Assembly (NCBI GenBank): GCA_022561875.1 | Contig: JADFQJ010000004.1 | Span: 1-64,000 of the forward strand | Reading direction: 5' to 3' | Origin: Bacteroidota bacterium | GTDB lineage: Bacteria; Bacteroidota; Bacteroidia; Bacteroidales; VadinHA17 | DNA length: 64,000 nucleotides | In this document: positions 35,526 to 45,090 of the stretch, in pieces | How positions within the stretch are numbered: position 1 is the first letter of the stretch | Layout of the letters: each line of letters begins with the position of its first letter | Translations under genes and position numbers: made by a program | Notes under the pieces: model-generated | Databases searched by the model: none | What the model was told of the DNA's origin: nothing | The model's input: the letters and a program-made list of their open reading frames with translations, nothing else

Positions 35526-37448
35526 CTATCCGGCATGGGATATTGTTTTTCTTTTCAGGAATTGTTTTACGGTAGTGAAAATTCCTTCAGCATCAAACCC
35601 GCATTCACGGTATAATTCTTCCGTGGTTCCCTGATCAATAAAACGATCCGGGACTCCCATTCTTTTCACACGGGAAGAGTATTGATTTTCGGTCATAAAC
35701 TCAATAACTGCTGAGCCGAATCCTCCGGTAATGGTTCCGTCTTCAATTGTAATTACAAATTCAAATTCTTTGAAAACTCTATGCAGTATCTCTTCATCAA
35801 GAGGTTTTGCAAATCGCATATCGTAATGGCAAATACTTACATTTTCTTTTTTCAAACGTTCGGTAGCCTCAACAACAAAATTTCCAACATGACCGATTGA
35901 CAGGATAGCTATATCATGTCCGTCCCTGATTAAACGACCTTTACCTACAGGAATTTCACGAAACGGCTTTTTCCATTCCGGCATTACCCCTCTGCCCCGC
36001 GGATAACGGATAGAGAATGGACCTTTGTTATCCAATTGTGCAGAGTACATCAGATTGCGCAACTCTTCTTCGTTCATAGGAGCGCTTACTATCATGTTAG
36101 GCACGTTTCGCATATATGCCAGATCAAAAACACCCTGATGAGTTGCCCCGTCCTCACCAACTATCCCGCCTCTGTCAAGACAGAAAACAACATCCAGATT
36201 CTGGATAGCGACATCGTGGATAACCTGGTCGTAAGCCCTTTGCATAAATGTAGAGTATATGTTGCAAAAAGGCTTCATCCCTTGCTTTGCCAACCCGGCT
36301 GAAAAAGTAACCGCATGCTGTTCGGCAATTCCCACATCAAATACCCTGTCAGGCATTTTCTCCATCATTAAATTCAATGATGAACCTGTTGCCATAGCAG
36401 GAGTAATAGCTACAATTTTATCGTTCTTTTCAGCAAGCTCAATAATTGTATGTCCGAAAACATCCTGATACTTCGGTGGTTTAACCTTGTCGGTTTTTAC
36501 TGTAAGAATTTCACCGGTGGTTTTGTTAAACATCCCGGGGGCATGAAATTGTGTTTGGTTAAGTTCAGCCTGTTTAAAACCTTTGCCTTTTACTGTCTGG
36601 CAATGAAGTAATTTGGGACCGGAAATATTCTTAAGGTCATTCAGTATCTGGGTTAGGTGTATTACATCATGACCGTCAACAGGACCAAAATATCTAAAGT
36701 TCATTGATTCAAACAGGTTGCTGTGCTTCAGAACAGCCGATTTTATGGCATGATCAAGCTTCTGAATAAGAGCGCGCGGATTGGAACCGGGGAGCTTTAT
36801 TTTTCCCAGTAATTGCCAGATATCATTTTTAATGCGATTATAAGTCTTGCTTGTGGTCACATCAAGCAGGTATTCTTTCATTGCTCCTACATTCGGATCA
36901 ATAGCTATGTTGTTGTCATTCAGGATGACTAACAGATTAGAATTCTGTATACCTGCATTGTTTAATCCTTCAAAAGCAAGGCCGGCAGTCATTGCACCAT
37001 CGCCGATTATTGCAACTACCTGCCGGTTTTCTCCTTTATTCCGTGTTGCTATTGCCATACCCAGGGCTGCTGAGATCGAGGTTGATGAATGACCTACTCC
37101 GAAAGAATCATATTCACTTTCATCAGGTTTAGGGAAACCGCTTATCCCTTTGTATTGCCGGTTTGTATGAAATTTTTCCCTGCGCCCGGTAAGTATTTTA
37201 TGTCCGTAAGCCTGGTGTCCCACGTCCCAGACAATCAGATCATATGGCGTATTAAACACATAGTGAAGAGCAACGGTAAGTTCCACAACTCCCAGACTGG
37301 CGCCAAGATGACCGGGATGGGAACTCACGATATCGATTATGAACTGTCGTAATTCGCGACTTACCTGAGGAAGATCTTCCGGTGGAAGTTTCCTGAGGTC
37401 ATAAGGAGTTACAATCCGGTTTAGTAATTCATATGCTTCATCTGACAT
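35526..37448 (-). CDS. dxs: 1-deoxy-D-xylulose-5-phosphate synthase
   Basis: VWDVGHQAYGHKILTGRREKF...GVGHSSTSISAALGMA...IGDGAMTAGLAFEGLNNAG...GIVGEDGATHQGVFDLAYMRNVPNM. Start placed at MSDEAYELLNR (37448). Confidence 0.95.
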   Translation of the reverse strand: MSDEAYELLNRIVTPYDLRKLPPEDLPQVSRELRQFIIDIVSSHPGHLGASLGVVELTVALHYVFNTPYDLIVWDVGHQAYGHKILTGRREKFHTNRQYKGISGFPKPDESEYDSFGVGHSSTSISAALGMAIATRNKGENRQVVAIIGDGAMTAGLAFEGLNNAGIQNSNLLVILNDNNIAIDPNVGAMKEYLLDVTTSKTYNRIKNDIWQLLGKIKLPGSNPRALIQKLDHAIKSAVLKHSNLFESMNFRYFGPVDGHDVIHLTQILNDLKNISGPKLLHCQTVKGKGFKQAELNQTQFHAPGMFNKTTGEILTVKTDKVKPPKYQDVFGHTIIELAEKNDKIVAITPAMATGSSLNLMMEKMPDRVFDVGIAEQHAVTFSAGLAKQGMKPFCNIYSTFMQRAYDQVIHDVAIQNLDVVFCLDRGGIVGEDGATHQGVFDLAYMRNVPNMIVSAPMNEEELRNLMYSAQLDNKGPFSIRYPRGRGVMPEWKKPFREIPVGKGRLIRDGHDIAILSIGHVGNFVVEATERLKKENVSICHYDMRFAKPLDEEILHRVFKEFEFVITIEDGTITGGFGSAVIEFMTENQYSSRVKRMGVPDRFIDQGTTEELYRECGFDAEGIFTTVKQFLKRKTISHAG

Positions 37449-37533
37449 GACAAAATCATTATATAGATACAAAGATAAGTATTTCTAAAAAAAAGTTGTT
37501 AATATTGAATGATGAATAAAAAACATATGAAAA

Positions 37534-38547
37534 ATGCAGTTACAATTTAAAAAAATAATTATTCTTTCAATGATGATTTCCACGGTTTATTCCTGTGTCC
37601 CTACCCGCCAGTTCAATGATATGCAGGAGAAAAACAGGAGACTGCTTACCGAGAGAGACTTGTTGAAAGCAGAAAATCAGAATTTTTCGGTTGAGAAGAA
37701 TGAATTGACATCTAAGTTTGAGAGTCTGGAAGGTGATATCAAAGAAATAGAAAAAAAATACCGGGATAAATCAGAAGAATATGATCAGTTAAAGAAAGAT
37801 CTAAACCGGGTAAACAGGCAATATTTCGATCTCCGGAAAGCCCAGGAGGAGCTTATTAAAGGTAATGACCAGGGAACAAGACGGTTGTTAAAACAATTAC
37901 AGGTTACACAGGAAAGTTTAGCGGGGAAAGAAGATGAACTTCGGGAACTTGAACTGTCACTGAAAAATAAAAAACAAAACCTCGAAGAATTATTTTTTGA
38001 ACTGGATAAAAGAAATGCAAAACTTATTGAGCTTGAGAAAATTCTTCAGAAAAAAGACTCTGTTGTTCTGGCATTGAAAGATAAAGTTTCGTCTGCGTTA
38101 TTGGGATTTAAAAATGACGGTTTAACCGTAACGCTTAAGAATGGCAAGGTATATGTTTCACTTGAGGAGAAGCTCTTGTTCGGAACAGGAAGCACAACCG
38201 TTAGCCGGAATGGAGTGGATGCTCTTGGAAAACTTGGGCGGGTGCTGGAACGAAATCCCGATATCAATATTATGATAGAGGGACACACTGATGATGTTCC
38301 CTATAAAACAAGCAGTGGACCGATTAAAGATAACTGGGACCTGAGTGTAAAAAGAGCCACTGCAGTTGTAAGGATATTGCTGAATAATTCATCAATAGAT
38401 CCAAAACGTTTGATTGCCGGCGGACGTGGTGAGTTTATGCCTGTCGATTCCGGAAAAACAACTGAAACCCGAAGAAAAAACCGCCGTACAGAAATAATAC
38501 TGACTCCTAAACTGGATGAATTATTCCGGATACTTGAAACTAATTAG
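37534..38547 (+). CDS. OmpA-family lipoprotein with coiled-coil
   Basis: Lipobox-like STVYSC; long heptad-rich region; OmpA C-term INIMIEGHTDDVPY...DNWDLSVKRATAVVRIL...RLIAGGRGEFMPV...RRKNRRTEIIL. Confidence 0.88.
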   Translation: MQLQFKKIIILSMMISTVYSCVPTRQFNDMQEKNRRLLTERDLLKAENQNFSVEKNELTSKFESLEGDIKEIEKKYRDKSEEYDQLKKDLNRVNRQYFDLRKAQEELIKGNDQGTRRLLKQLQVTQESLAGKEDELRELELSLKNKKQNLEELFFELDKRNAKLIELEKILQKKDSVVLALKDKVSSALLGFKNDGLTVTLKNGKVYVSLEEKLLFGTGSTTVSRNGVDALGKLGRVLERNPDINIMIEGHTDDVPYKTSSGPIKDNWDLSVKRATAVVRILLNNSSIDPKRLIAGGRGEFMPVDSGKTTETRRKNRRTEIILTPKLDELFRILETN

Positions 38548-38585
38548 AGCCCGTCTATAAAGTCCGAAAGTTTATATAAATATTA

Positions 38586-38720
38586 AAAATCACAAATGAC
38601 AAGCACCAAATTTCAAATAAATTACAATATTCAAAAATCCAATGATCAAAACGGTTTCGGTCATTTGGTAATTGATATTTGGATATTATTTGTTTTTTGT
38701 TTTTTGTTTTTTGGTGCTTT
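38586..38720 (-). repeat. CAAAT-type interspersed imperfect palindrome, copy B (inverted relative to 16296-16430)
   Basis: Reverse complement: AAGCACCAAAAAACAAAAAACAAAAAACAAATAATATCCAAATATCAATTACCAAATGACCGAAACCGTTTTGATCATTGG...AATTTGGTGCTTGTCATTTGTGATTTTT. Confidence 0.88.
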
Positions 38721-38808
38721 ATTTACGAGAATGCTTGACTTTATGGACAGACACTAATTAAAGTTCATAAAGAACTATATTTAGTGCCTGTTTCGCTTAT
38801 GGCTATTT

Positions 38809-39840
38809 GTGTACAATAAAAAGATGGATGTTTACCACTTGCTGCGAAAGCTCACTATTCGCAAAATATGGAACTTCTTATTGCTTAGTATAAGCTATTT
38901 CCTGTCAACAGTTCTTAAGAAACACTTCTTGTGGGGGCATCCTGCAACTCTTTCGATAGAACCATCCTCATATTGTAATCTTAGTTGTCCTGAATGTCCG
39001 GCAGGAGTCAAAAGTCTTACACGGGAAAAAGGGTTTATTGATATAGAGTTATTTGATAAGATACTGGAGGAGACATATCCTTATCTAATATACCTCAACC
39101 TCTATTTCCAGGGAGAACCATTTCTTCATAACCGGTTTATTGACATGATAAAACGGGCTGTTGAAAAAAAAGTATATACGTCCACTTCCACAAACGGCCA
39201 TTTTCTCACCCCGGAGAATATCAAAGGGATGATAGAAAGCGGACTTGACAGGCTGATCATCTCAGTTGACGGGACCACTCAGGAAGTATATGAAAAGTAC
39301 AGGGTGGGAGGCGATATGGAAACAGTAATTTCAGGAATTAAGAATGTTGTGGAATGGAAAAAAAAGTTTCAAACTTCAAAACCGTTTCTGATACTGAGCT
39401 TCCTGGCATTAAGCACCAACGAACACCAAATAAATGATATCAAAGAGTTAGGGAAAAAACTGGGTGTTGATAAGGTAGTGATCAAAACAGCACAAGTTAA
39501 AGATATGAGTTGCCGGAATGATCTGGTGCCTGCAGGGAAGGAATTGACACGGTATAAATTCGTAGACGGACATTATGAATTAAAGAAAAAACTTACAAAC
39601 CGTTGTTGGCGTGCCTGGAGCTCTCCGGTTATCACTTTTAACGGAAAATTGGTGCCATGTTGCTTTGATAAGAATGCTGAACATTCCTTGGGAGAAGTGG
39701 TAACAACCGGCTTCAGAGATGTATGGAAAGGAAATGGTTTCAAGGATTTTAGAGAAAGAATTCTGAATGAAAGAAAAACAATAAATATTTGCCGGAATTG
39801 CACAAGCGGGCAGACTATATTTGTAAGAAAAAATAGTTAG
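38809..39840 (+). CDS. radical SAM / SPASM domain protein
   Basis: CxxxCxxC in EPSSYCNLSCPECPAG; GLDRLIISVDGTTQEVYEKYRVGG; C-terminal SPASM cysteines (CWRAWSSPVITFNGKLVPCCFDKN...ICRNC). A start at 38824 (MDVYHLL) is also possible. Confidence 0.88.
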   Translation: MYNKKMDVYHLLRKLTIRKIWNFLLLSISYFLSTVLKKHFLWGHPATLSIEPSSYCNLSCPECPAGVKSLTREKGFIDIELFDKILEETYPYLIYLNLYFQGEPFLHNRFIDMIKRAVEKKVYTSTSTNGHFLTPENIKGMIESGLDRLIISVDGTTQEVYEKYRVGGDMETVISGIKNVVEWKKKFQTSKPFLILSFLALSTNEHQINDIKELGKKLGVDKVVIKTAQVKDMSCRNDLVPAGKELTRYKFVDGHYELKKKLTNRCWRAWSSPVITFNGKLVPCCFDKNAEHSLGEVVTTGFRDVWKGNGFKDFRERILNERKTINICRNCTSGQTIFVRKNS

Positions 39841-39842
39841 GA

Positions 39843-39956
39843 GTATGGAATAGTGGAATAATGGAGTAATGGAAAAATGGAAAAATGGGAAGAAAAAACA
39901 TTAATGGTGAATTTTACGTTCAAACAGGTATTATTCCAACATTCCAATATTCCAGG
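39843..39956. repeat. TGGAATAA-type interspersed repeat with inverted right arm
   Basis: tggaatagtggaataatggagtaatggaaaaatggaaaaatgggaagaaaaaacattaatgg...attattccaacattccaatattcca; related fragment at 44044-44105. Confidence 0.7.
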
Positions 39957-40044
39957 ATAACTATGTTTTATCCTGAAAAACTACGTTTAATATGTGTAGT
40001 TTTTATAATTTTCATTATTATTATAATCTTAATTTCAATTTGTT

Positions 40045-42450
40045 ATGAAAACATTAAAAAGGATTGCCATTGTTATTGCATTTCTGATAGTAATTATTGC
40101 AATTTCTGGATATTTCTTTTTACACCATCTTTCGCATAAAGCAGTGCCTGATTACAATCAGGACATTAACCTGAAGGATATAAAAGAAAAAGTGGTTGTC
40201 TACAGGGATTCTCTGGCTATTCCTCACATAATAGCGCAAAATGATGAGGATCTTTACAGGGCGGTTGGCTATGTTATGGCTCAGGACCGTCTGTGGCAAA
40301 TGGATTTACTGAGGAGGGTTACAACCGGCAGGTTATCTGAAATTTTTGGCGAAGACCTTATTGAGACAGATTTGTTTCTCAGGTCTTTACGAATACTTGA
40401 AAAATCGCGGCTTATTTTATCTAAAACAGGCCCTGAAAGAATCAAAGCACTTGAAGCTTTCTCCGACGGGGTGAATCAGTATATTGAACAAAATGATAAA
40501 AGCTTGCCTCTTGAATTCAGCATATTAGGATACAAACCTGAGAAGTGGAAACCTGCGTATTCAGTAAATATTATTGGTTATATGGCATGGGATCTGGCAG
40601 GCAGCACTTATTCAAGTGAAGTGATAATTTACAAGTTGTTAGAAAAATTTGGCCGGGAAAAAATGCAGTATCTTTTACCTCGTTTTGCAGGCAGGGCGGA
40701 TCTGGTATATCCTGATTTTAAACTTGATAGCCAAAAACTTTCATTCACTGAAAAGTTAGCCGCACACCAGGAAATACTTAAGGGGCTTGGATCTCAGATA
40801 TTTTGCGGGAGCAATAACTGGGCTGTTTCAGGTGAAAAAACCGTTACGGGAATGCCTTTATTTGCAAACGATATGCATTTGGGATTAAATGCACCGGGGA
40901 TATGGTACCAGATGCATCATATTATTGAGGGGAAAATGAATGTGACCGGAGTTGTTGTACCCGGTCAGCCACTTATTGTTTCCGGGCATAATGACAGTAT
41001 CGCATGGGGTATGACAAATCTGGCTGTTGATGATATAGATCTTTACATTGAAAAAATCAATCCGAACGATTCGGGTCAATACATGTTCAATGGAGAGTGG
41101 AAAAATTTTGATATAAGAAAAGAGGTAATAAAGATCAAAGGAGGCGGGGAAGTTGAAAAAGAACTGCATTTTACTCACCGCGGACCGGTAATATCAGGAT
41201 TCAAAAACCTTTCAGATGTAATTACCATGAGATGGATTGGTAATGATTACAGCGATGAGATGAGAGGGGTTTATCTTTTAAACAGGGCAAATAACTGGGA
41301 AGACTTCAAAAATGCGATCTCAACATTCAAATCGGTCAGCCAGAATTTTGTTTATGCTGATGTAAATGGCAACATCGGACTATATGCAGGAGGAGGTATT
41401 CCTGTCAGGAAAGGAAATGGATATACAATAATGAGTGGTGAAACAGATGAATATGACTGGAAAGGAGTTGTTCCGTTTGAACAATTGCCTTACAGTTATA
41501 ACCCGGAATCAGGATTTGTTTCTTCAGCAAATAACAAAACAGTTGATGATGATTATCCGTATTATATAGGCATATATTTTGCGCAGGAATACAGGATCAA
41601 AAGGATCAGGGAGTTATTGAACCAAAAGGAAAAATTATCGATAGAGGATTTTATTGAGATCCAGAATGATCAGAATTCGGCGCTGGTTAAAAAATTGCGC
41701 AAGGATATTGTTGAGATACTTAACAAAGCTGAATTAAATGATATGGAAGAGAAGGCGCTTGAGATATTCACTAATTGGGACGGGGAAATGTCGGCTGAGG
41801 ATGCCGGACCTGCTGTTTTTGAAAGTTTTTATTTAATTCTGCCTAAGAATATACTAATGGATGAAATGGGAGAAGATCTTTATTCTGAATATTATGGTAA
41901 TTCAACTTTGTTGAAGAATTTTATTGAAAATTTGTGGAGCAACAAAGAGATGAAATGGTGTGATGATATTACGACAAAGGATGTTAAAGAAGGATTTGAT
42001 GAAATGGTAGTGAAAAGTTTCAAAGAAGCAATAGCAAAGCTTGCTGAGAAAATGGGTGATACACCTGAGCGGTGGTCATGGGGATCGATACACAAATTTA
42101 CACTTGAACATCCCCTTGGTGGTAAAAAAATACTGGCAAAAATATTTAACCTGAACAGGGGACCATATGAATTGGGAGGAAGTTTTCATACAGTAAGACC
42201 TTTTTCATATCCATTCAGAGATCCTTTTAAGGTGGACCATGGAGCATCACAAAGACATATATACTCAACGGCTAACTGGGATCTGTCACTGAGTGTTATT
42301 CCAACGGGAACAAGCGGGGTGCCTGCCAGCGATCATTATTGCGATCAGACAGCATTATATATTAATGGGAAATATCATAATGATATGTTCAGCAAAGATT
42401 TGGTTATCAGGAATGCGAAATACACAATGAGGTTTATTCCGGCTGAATAA
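40045..42450 (+). CDS. penicillin acylase family protein
   Basis: 801 aa; VYRDSLAIPHIIAQNDEDLYRAVGYVMAQDRLWQMDLLRR; Ntn-Ser motif GSNNWAVSGEKTVTGMPLFANDMHLGL; GASQRHIYS. Confidence 0.92.
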   Translation: MKTLKRIAIVIAFLIVIIAISGYFFLHHLSHKAVPDYNQDINLKDIKEKVVVYRDSLAIPHIIAQNDEDLYRAVGYVMAQDRLWQMDLLRRVTTGRLSEIFGEDLIETDLFLRSLRILEKSRLILSKTGPERIKALEAFSDGVNQYIEQNDKSLPLEFSILGYKPEKWKPAYSVNIIGYMAWDLAGSTYSSEVIIYKLLEKFGREKMQYLLPRFAGRADLVYPDFKLDSQKLSFTEKLAAHQEILKGLGSQIFCGSNNWAVSGEKTVTGMPLFANDMHLGLNAPGIWYQMHHIIEGKMNVTGVVVPGQPLIVSGHNDSIAWGMTNLAVDDIDLYIEKINPNDSGQYMFNGEWKNFDIRKEVIKIKGGGEVEKELHFTHRGPVISGFKNLSDVITMRWIGNDYSDEMRGVYLLNRANNWEDFKNAISTFKSVSQNFVYADVNGNIGLYAGGGIPVRKGNGYTIMSGETDEYDWKGVVPFEQLPYSYNPESGFVSSANNKTVDDDYPYYIGIYFAQEYRIKRIRELLNQKEKLSIEDFIEIQNDQNSALVKKLRKDIVEILNKAELNDMEEKALEIFTNWDGEMSAEDAGPAVFESFYLILPKNILMDEMGEDLYSEYYGNSTLLKNFIENLWSNKEMKWCDDITTKDVKEGFDEMVVKSFKEAIAKLAEKMGDTPERWSWGSIHKFTLEHPLGGKKILAKIFNLNRGPYELGGSFHTVRPFSYPFRDPFKVDHGASQRHIYSTANWDLSLSVIPTGTSGVPASDHYCDQTALYINGKYHNDMFSKDLVIRNAKYTMRFIPAE

Positions 42451-42459
42451 AAATAAAAA

Positions 42460-42477
42460 GACTGGCAAGCGCCAGCC
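42460..42477. terminator. terminator hairpin between convergent penicillin acylase and frr
   Basis: AAAAAGACTGGC-AAGC-GCCAGCCCTTTTT. Confidence 0.7.
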
Positions 42478-42499
42478 CTTTTTCCCCTTTATGCAAACA

Positions 42500-43063
42500 T
42501 CAAACAGTCATAACAATTTTTTCTTTAGCTTCAAGGAGGGCATCAATTTTTTTCGAATAATCATTTATTATTTCCTGCACTTCTTCTTCGGCGCTTTTTT
42601 TCCTGTCTTCTGAGAGACCTTCATTCTGAAGCTTTCTTAAATCATCATTTGCGCTTTTCCTTGCATTACGAATACTTATTTTTGCGTTTTCACCCTCACT
42701 TTTTACTTGTTTAACAAGCTGATTCCGTCTTTCTTCAGTAAGCGCCGGAATATTTATATGAATTACTTCACCGTTATTAACAGGTGTCAGTCCAATATTT
42801 GCTGCGAGTATTGCTTTTTCCATGGGTTCAAGCAAATTCTTTTCCCACGGCTGAACCACAATGGTTTTTAAATCCGGCGTACTTATGTTAGCAGTCTGGC
42901 TAACAGGAGTTTTCACCCCGTAATAATCAACAAATATTCCATTGAGAATACTTGGGGAAGCTCTTCCTGCACGGATTTTGCCCAACTCCTTTTCAAGATA
43001 AGATATGGCATTATCCATTTTTTCTTTGGCTACTTCGAAGCAAAACTGGACTTCTTCTTCCAT
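42500..43063 (-). CDS. frr: ribosome recycling factor
   Basis: AISYLEKELGKIRAGRASPSILNGIFVDYYGVKTPVSQTANISTPD...ALTEERRNQLVKQVKSEGENAKISIRNARK. Confidence 0.96.
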   Translation of the reverse strand: MEEEVQFCFEVAKEKMDNAISYLEKELGKIRAGRASPSILNGIFVDYYGVKTPVSQTANISTPDLKTIVVQPWEKNLLEPMEKAILAANIGLTPVNNGEVIHINIPALTEERRNQLVKQVKSEGENAKISIRNARKSANDDLRKLQNEGLSEDRKKSAEEEVQEIINDYSKKIDALLEAKEKIVMTV

Positions 43064-43134
43064 GTGTAGGTTTTTTTTAATTACTGATATCGCACAAACA
43101 AATTTATAAAAATAAATGCAACTTCAAATAAACT

Positions 43135-43851
43135 TTATTTATGAACAATGGTACCGGTTTTATTACCCTCGACTACTTTTCTCAGGTTCCCTTTTGTGTT
43201 CATATTGAAAACAACTATAGGAAGATTATTTTCACGGCACATAGTGAAAGCAGTAAGGTCCATTATTTTGAGATTACGCCGGTAGGCCTCCTCGTAAGTT
43301 ATTTCATCAAATTTTTCAGCAGCAGGATCTGTTTCAGGGTCAGCGGAGTATATTCCGTCCACCCTTGTTCCTTTAAGCAGTATTTCAGCCTCCATTTCCA
43401 ATGCTCTTAGAGCAGATGCCGTATCGGTTGTGAAATATGGATTTCCGGTTCCTCCTGTAAAAATTACCACTTCTTTGTTTGCAAATGCAGCCATAACTTT
43501 ATCTTTATTAACCCTTTCACCAACAGATTCTATTCGTACAGATGTAAAAATTGTTGTTTTTTGTCCGGCTTTTTCAAGGGATGATTGTATTGCTAATCCA
43601 TTTATAACTGTAGCAAGCATACCCATCTGGTCTCCCTTAACACGGTCTGTTCCACTTTTTTCACCTGTCAAGCCCCTGAATATATTTCCACCCCCGATCA
43701 CAATACCGATTTCCACACCTAAATCAGCAATTTCTATAATCTGAGAAACATATTCTTCAAGTCTCTCCGGATTTATACCGGAATCATCGTTTCCCATTAA
43801 AGCTTCACCACTGAGTTTTAATAATATTCGTTTGTACTTGATCATATTCAA
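43135..43851 (-). CDS. pyrH: UMP kinase
   Basis: YKRILLKLSGEALMG...VIGGGNIFRG...KGDQMGMLATVINGLAIQ...TGGTGNPYFTTDTASALRALE. Confidence 0.96.
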   Translation of the reverse strand: MNMIKYKRILLKLSGEALMGNDDSGINPERLEEYVSQIIEIADLGVEIGIVIGGGNIFRGLTGEKSGTDRVKGDQMGMLATVINGLAIQSSLEKAGQKTTIFTSVRIESVGERVNKDKVMAAFANKEVVIFTGGTGNPYFTTDTASALRALEMEAEILLKGTRVDGIYSADPETDPAAEKFDEITYEEAYRRNLKIMDLTAFTMCRENNLPIVVFNMNTKGNLRKVVEGNKTGTIVHK

Positions 43852-44220
43852 AGGATTTTGTAATTATATTTCCATTTTAATTAAGAACATAGCTTAGCAA
43901 AGTAATTAAAAAGCTTAATACTATTCAAATGTAACTACGGAATTTGAATGATTGTGAAATAAGGCTAAAAACTCAAATCCCTTAGATATTTAACAGGGAA
44001 TGACCATGTAGGAGCGAAATGCAACGAAGGAGCTATTTCTACAGGGGAATAATGGAATAATGGGAAGAAAAAGCATTAATTAAGGAAGAATTTGAACAAA
44101 CAGATTTTGAGAATTTTCTTATCTGAGTGGTCAAAGAGTAAATTTCATCTTTAGGAAATTTCTTACTAACGTGATAAATATCCATTGTGAGAACAACTGC
44201 TGAGGACTGCTGCCGACTGA

Positions 44221-45051
44221 TTAGTTACTTATTGTGTATCTTTCAAAACCTGTCACGGTAAGTTCTTTATCGGCTTCCTGAAGATACTCTTTGATGGTTT
44301 TTTTATTTTCCTTAATAAATTGCTGGTTCATCAGGGTATTCTCTTTGAAGAATTTACCGAGTTTACCCATAGCAATTCTTTCAAGCAGGTTATCAGGTTT
44401 CCCTTCGAGGCGGGCTTGTTCTTTCCCAATCTCTATTTCTTTATCAATCACCTCTTTAGGAACGTTCTCTTTATCCACCGCAACAGGATTCATAGCAGCA
44501 ACCTGCATAGCAATGTCTTTGGCAACCTGAACCTCAAGCCCTTTTTTGTTAAACCCGACTATTGATGCAAGTTTATTCCCCGGATGGATATAGGGAAAAA
44601 CTGTTGGAGCCTCAATTTTTAAGTAATGTGCAAGTTCGAGTTTCTCACCGATAATTCCGATCCGGGCGGTTACTTCTTCCTCGATAGTTGTTGTGCCAAG
44701 TTTAATCTTTTTTAATTCATCAAGTGAAGCCGGAGGCTCCTTAACTGCCTGATCAAGAATTGATTGGGCGAATTTGATAAAATCGTTATTTTTTGCAACG
44801 AAATCTGTTTCACAGTTCAATACGATAATTGCACCTCTGGAAGAATCGTTAGAAACCTTTGCAAGAACAACACCTTCACTTGCCTCCCTGTCGGCACGTT
44901 TGTTGGCAATAGCCTGTCCCTTTTTTCTAATGATGTCAATAGCTATATCAAAATCACCATTGGCTTCCTGAAGGGCATTTTTGCAGTTCATCATTCCGGC
45001 ACCTGTGATCTTTCTTAATTTACTAATTTCCGCGATTGGTATCTTACCCAT
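44221..45051 (-). CDS. tsf: translation elongation factor Ts
   Basis: LRKITGAGMMNCKNALQEANGDFDIAIDIIRKKGQAIANKRADREASEG...CETDFVAKNNDF. Confidence 0.96.
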   Translation of the reverse strand: MGKIPIAEISKLRKITGAGMMNCKNALQEANGDFDIAIDIIRKKGQAIANKRADREASEGVVLAKVSNDSSRGAIIVLNCETDFVAKNNDFIKFAQSILDQAVKEPPASLDELKKIKLGTTTIEEEVTARIGIIGEKLELAHYLKIEAPTVFPYIHPGNKLASIVGFNKKGLEVQVAKDIAMQVAAMNPVAVDKENVPKEVIDKEIEIGKEQARLEGKPDNLLERIAMGKLGKFFKENTLMNQQFIKENKKTIKEYLQEADKELTVTGFERYTISN

Positions 45052-45090
45052 TATTGAATGTTTTTTTTTGTTTGTGATTGATAATTTTTC

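Noticed and set aside
35507-35536. TGCCGGACTATCCGGCA hairpin at the dxs 3' end as a terminator
   Set aside because: A 7-bp stem overlaps the stop codon but lacks a following T-tract in the direction of dxs transcription that I could identify with confidence; not listed as a feature.
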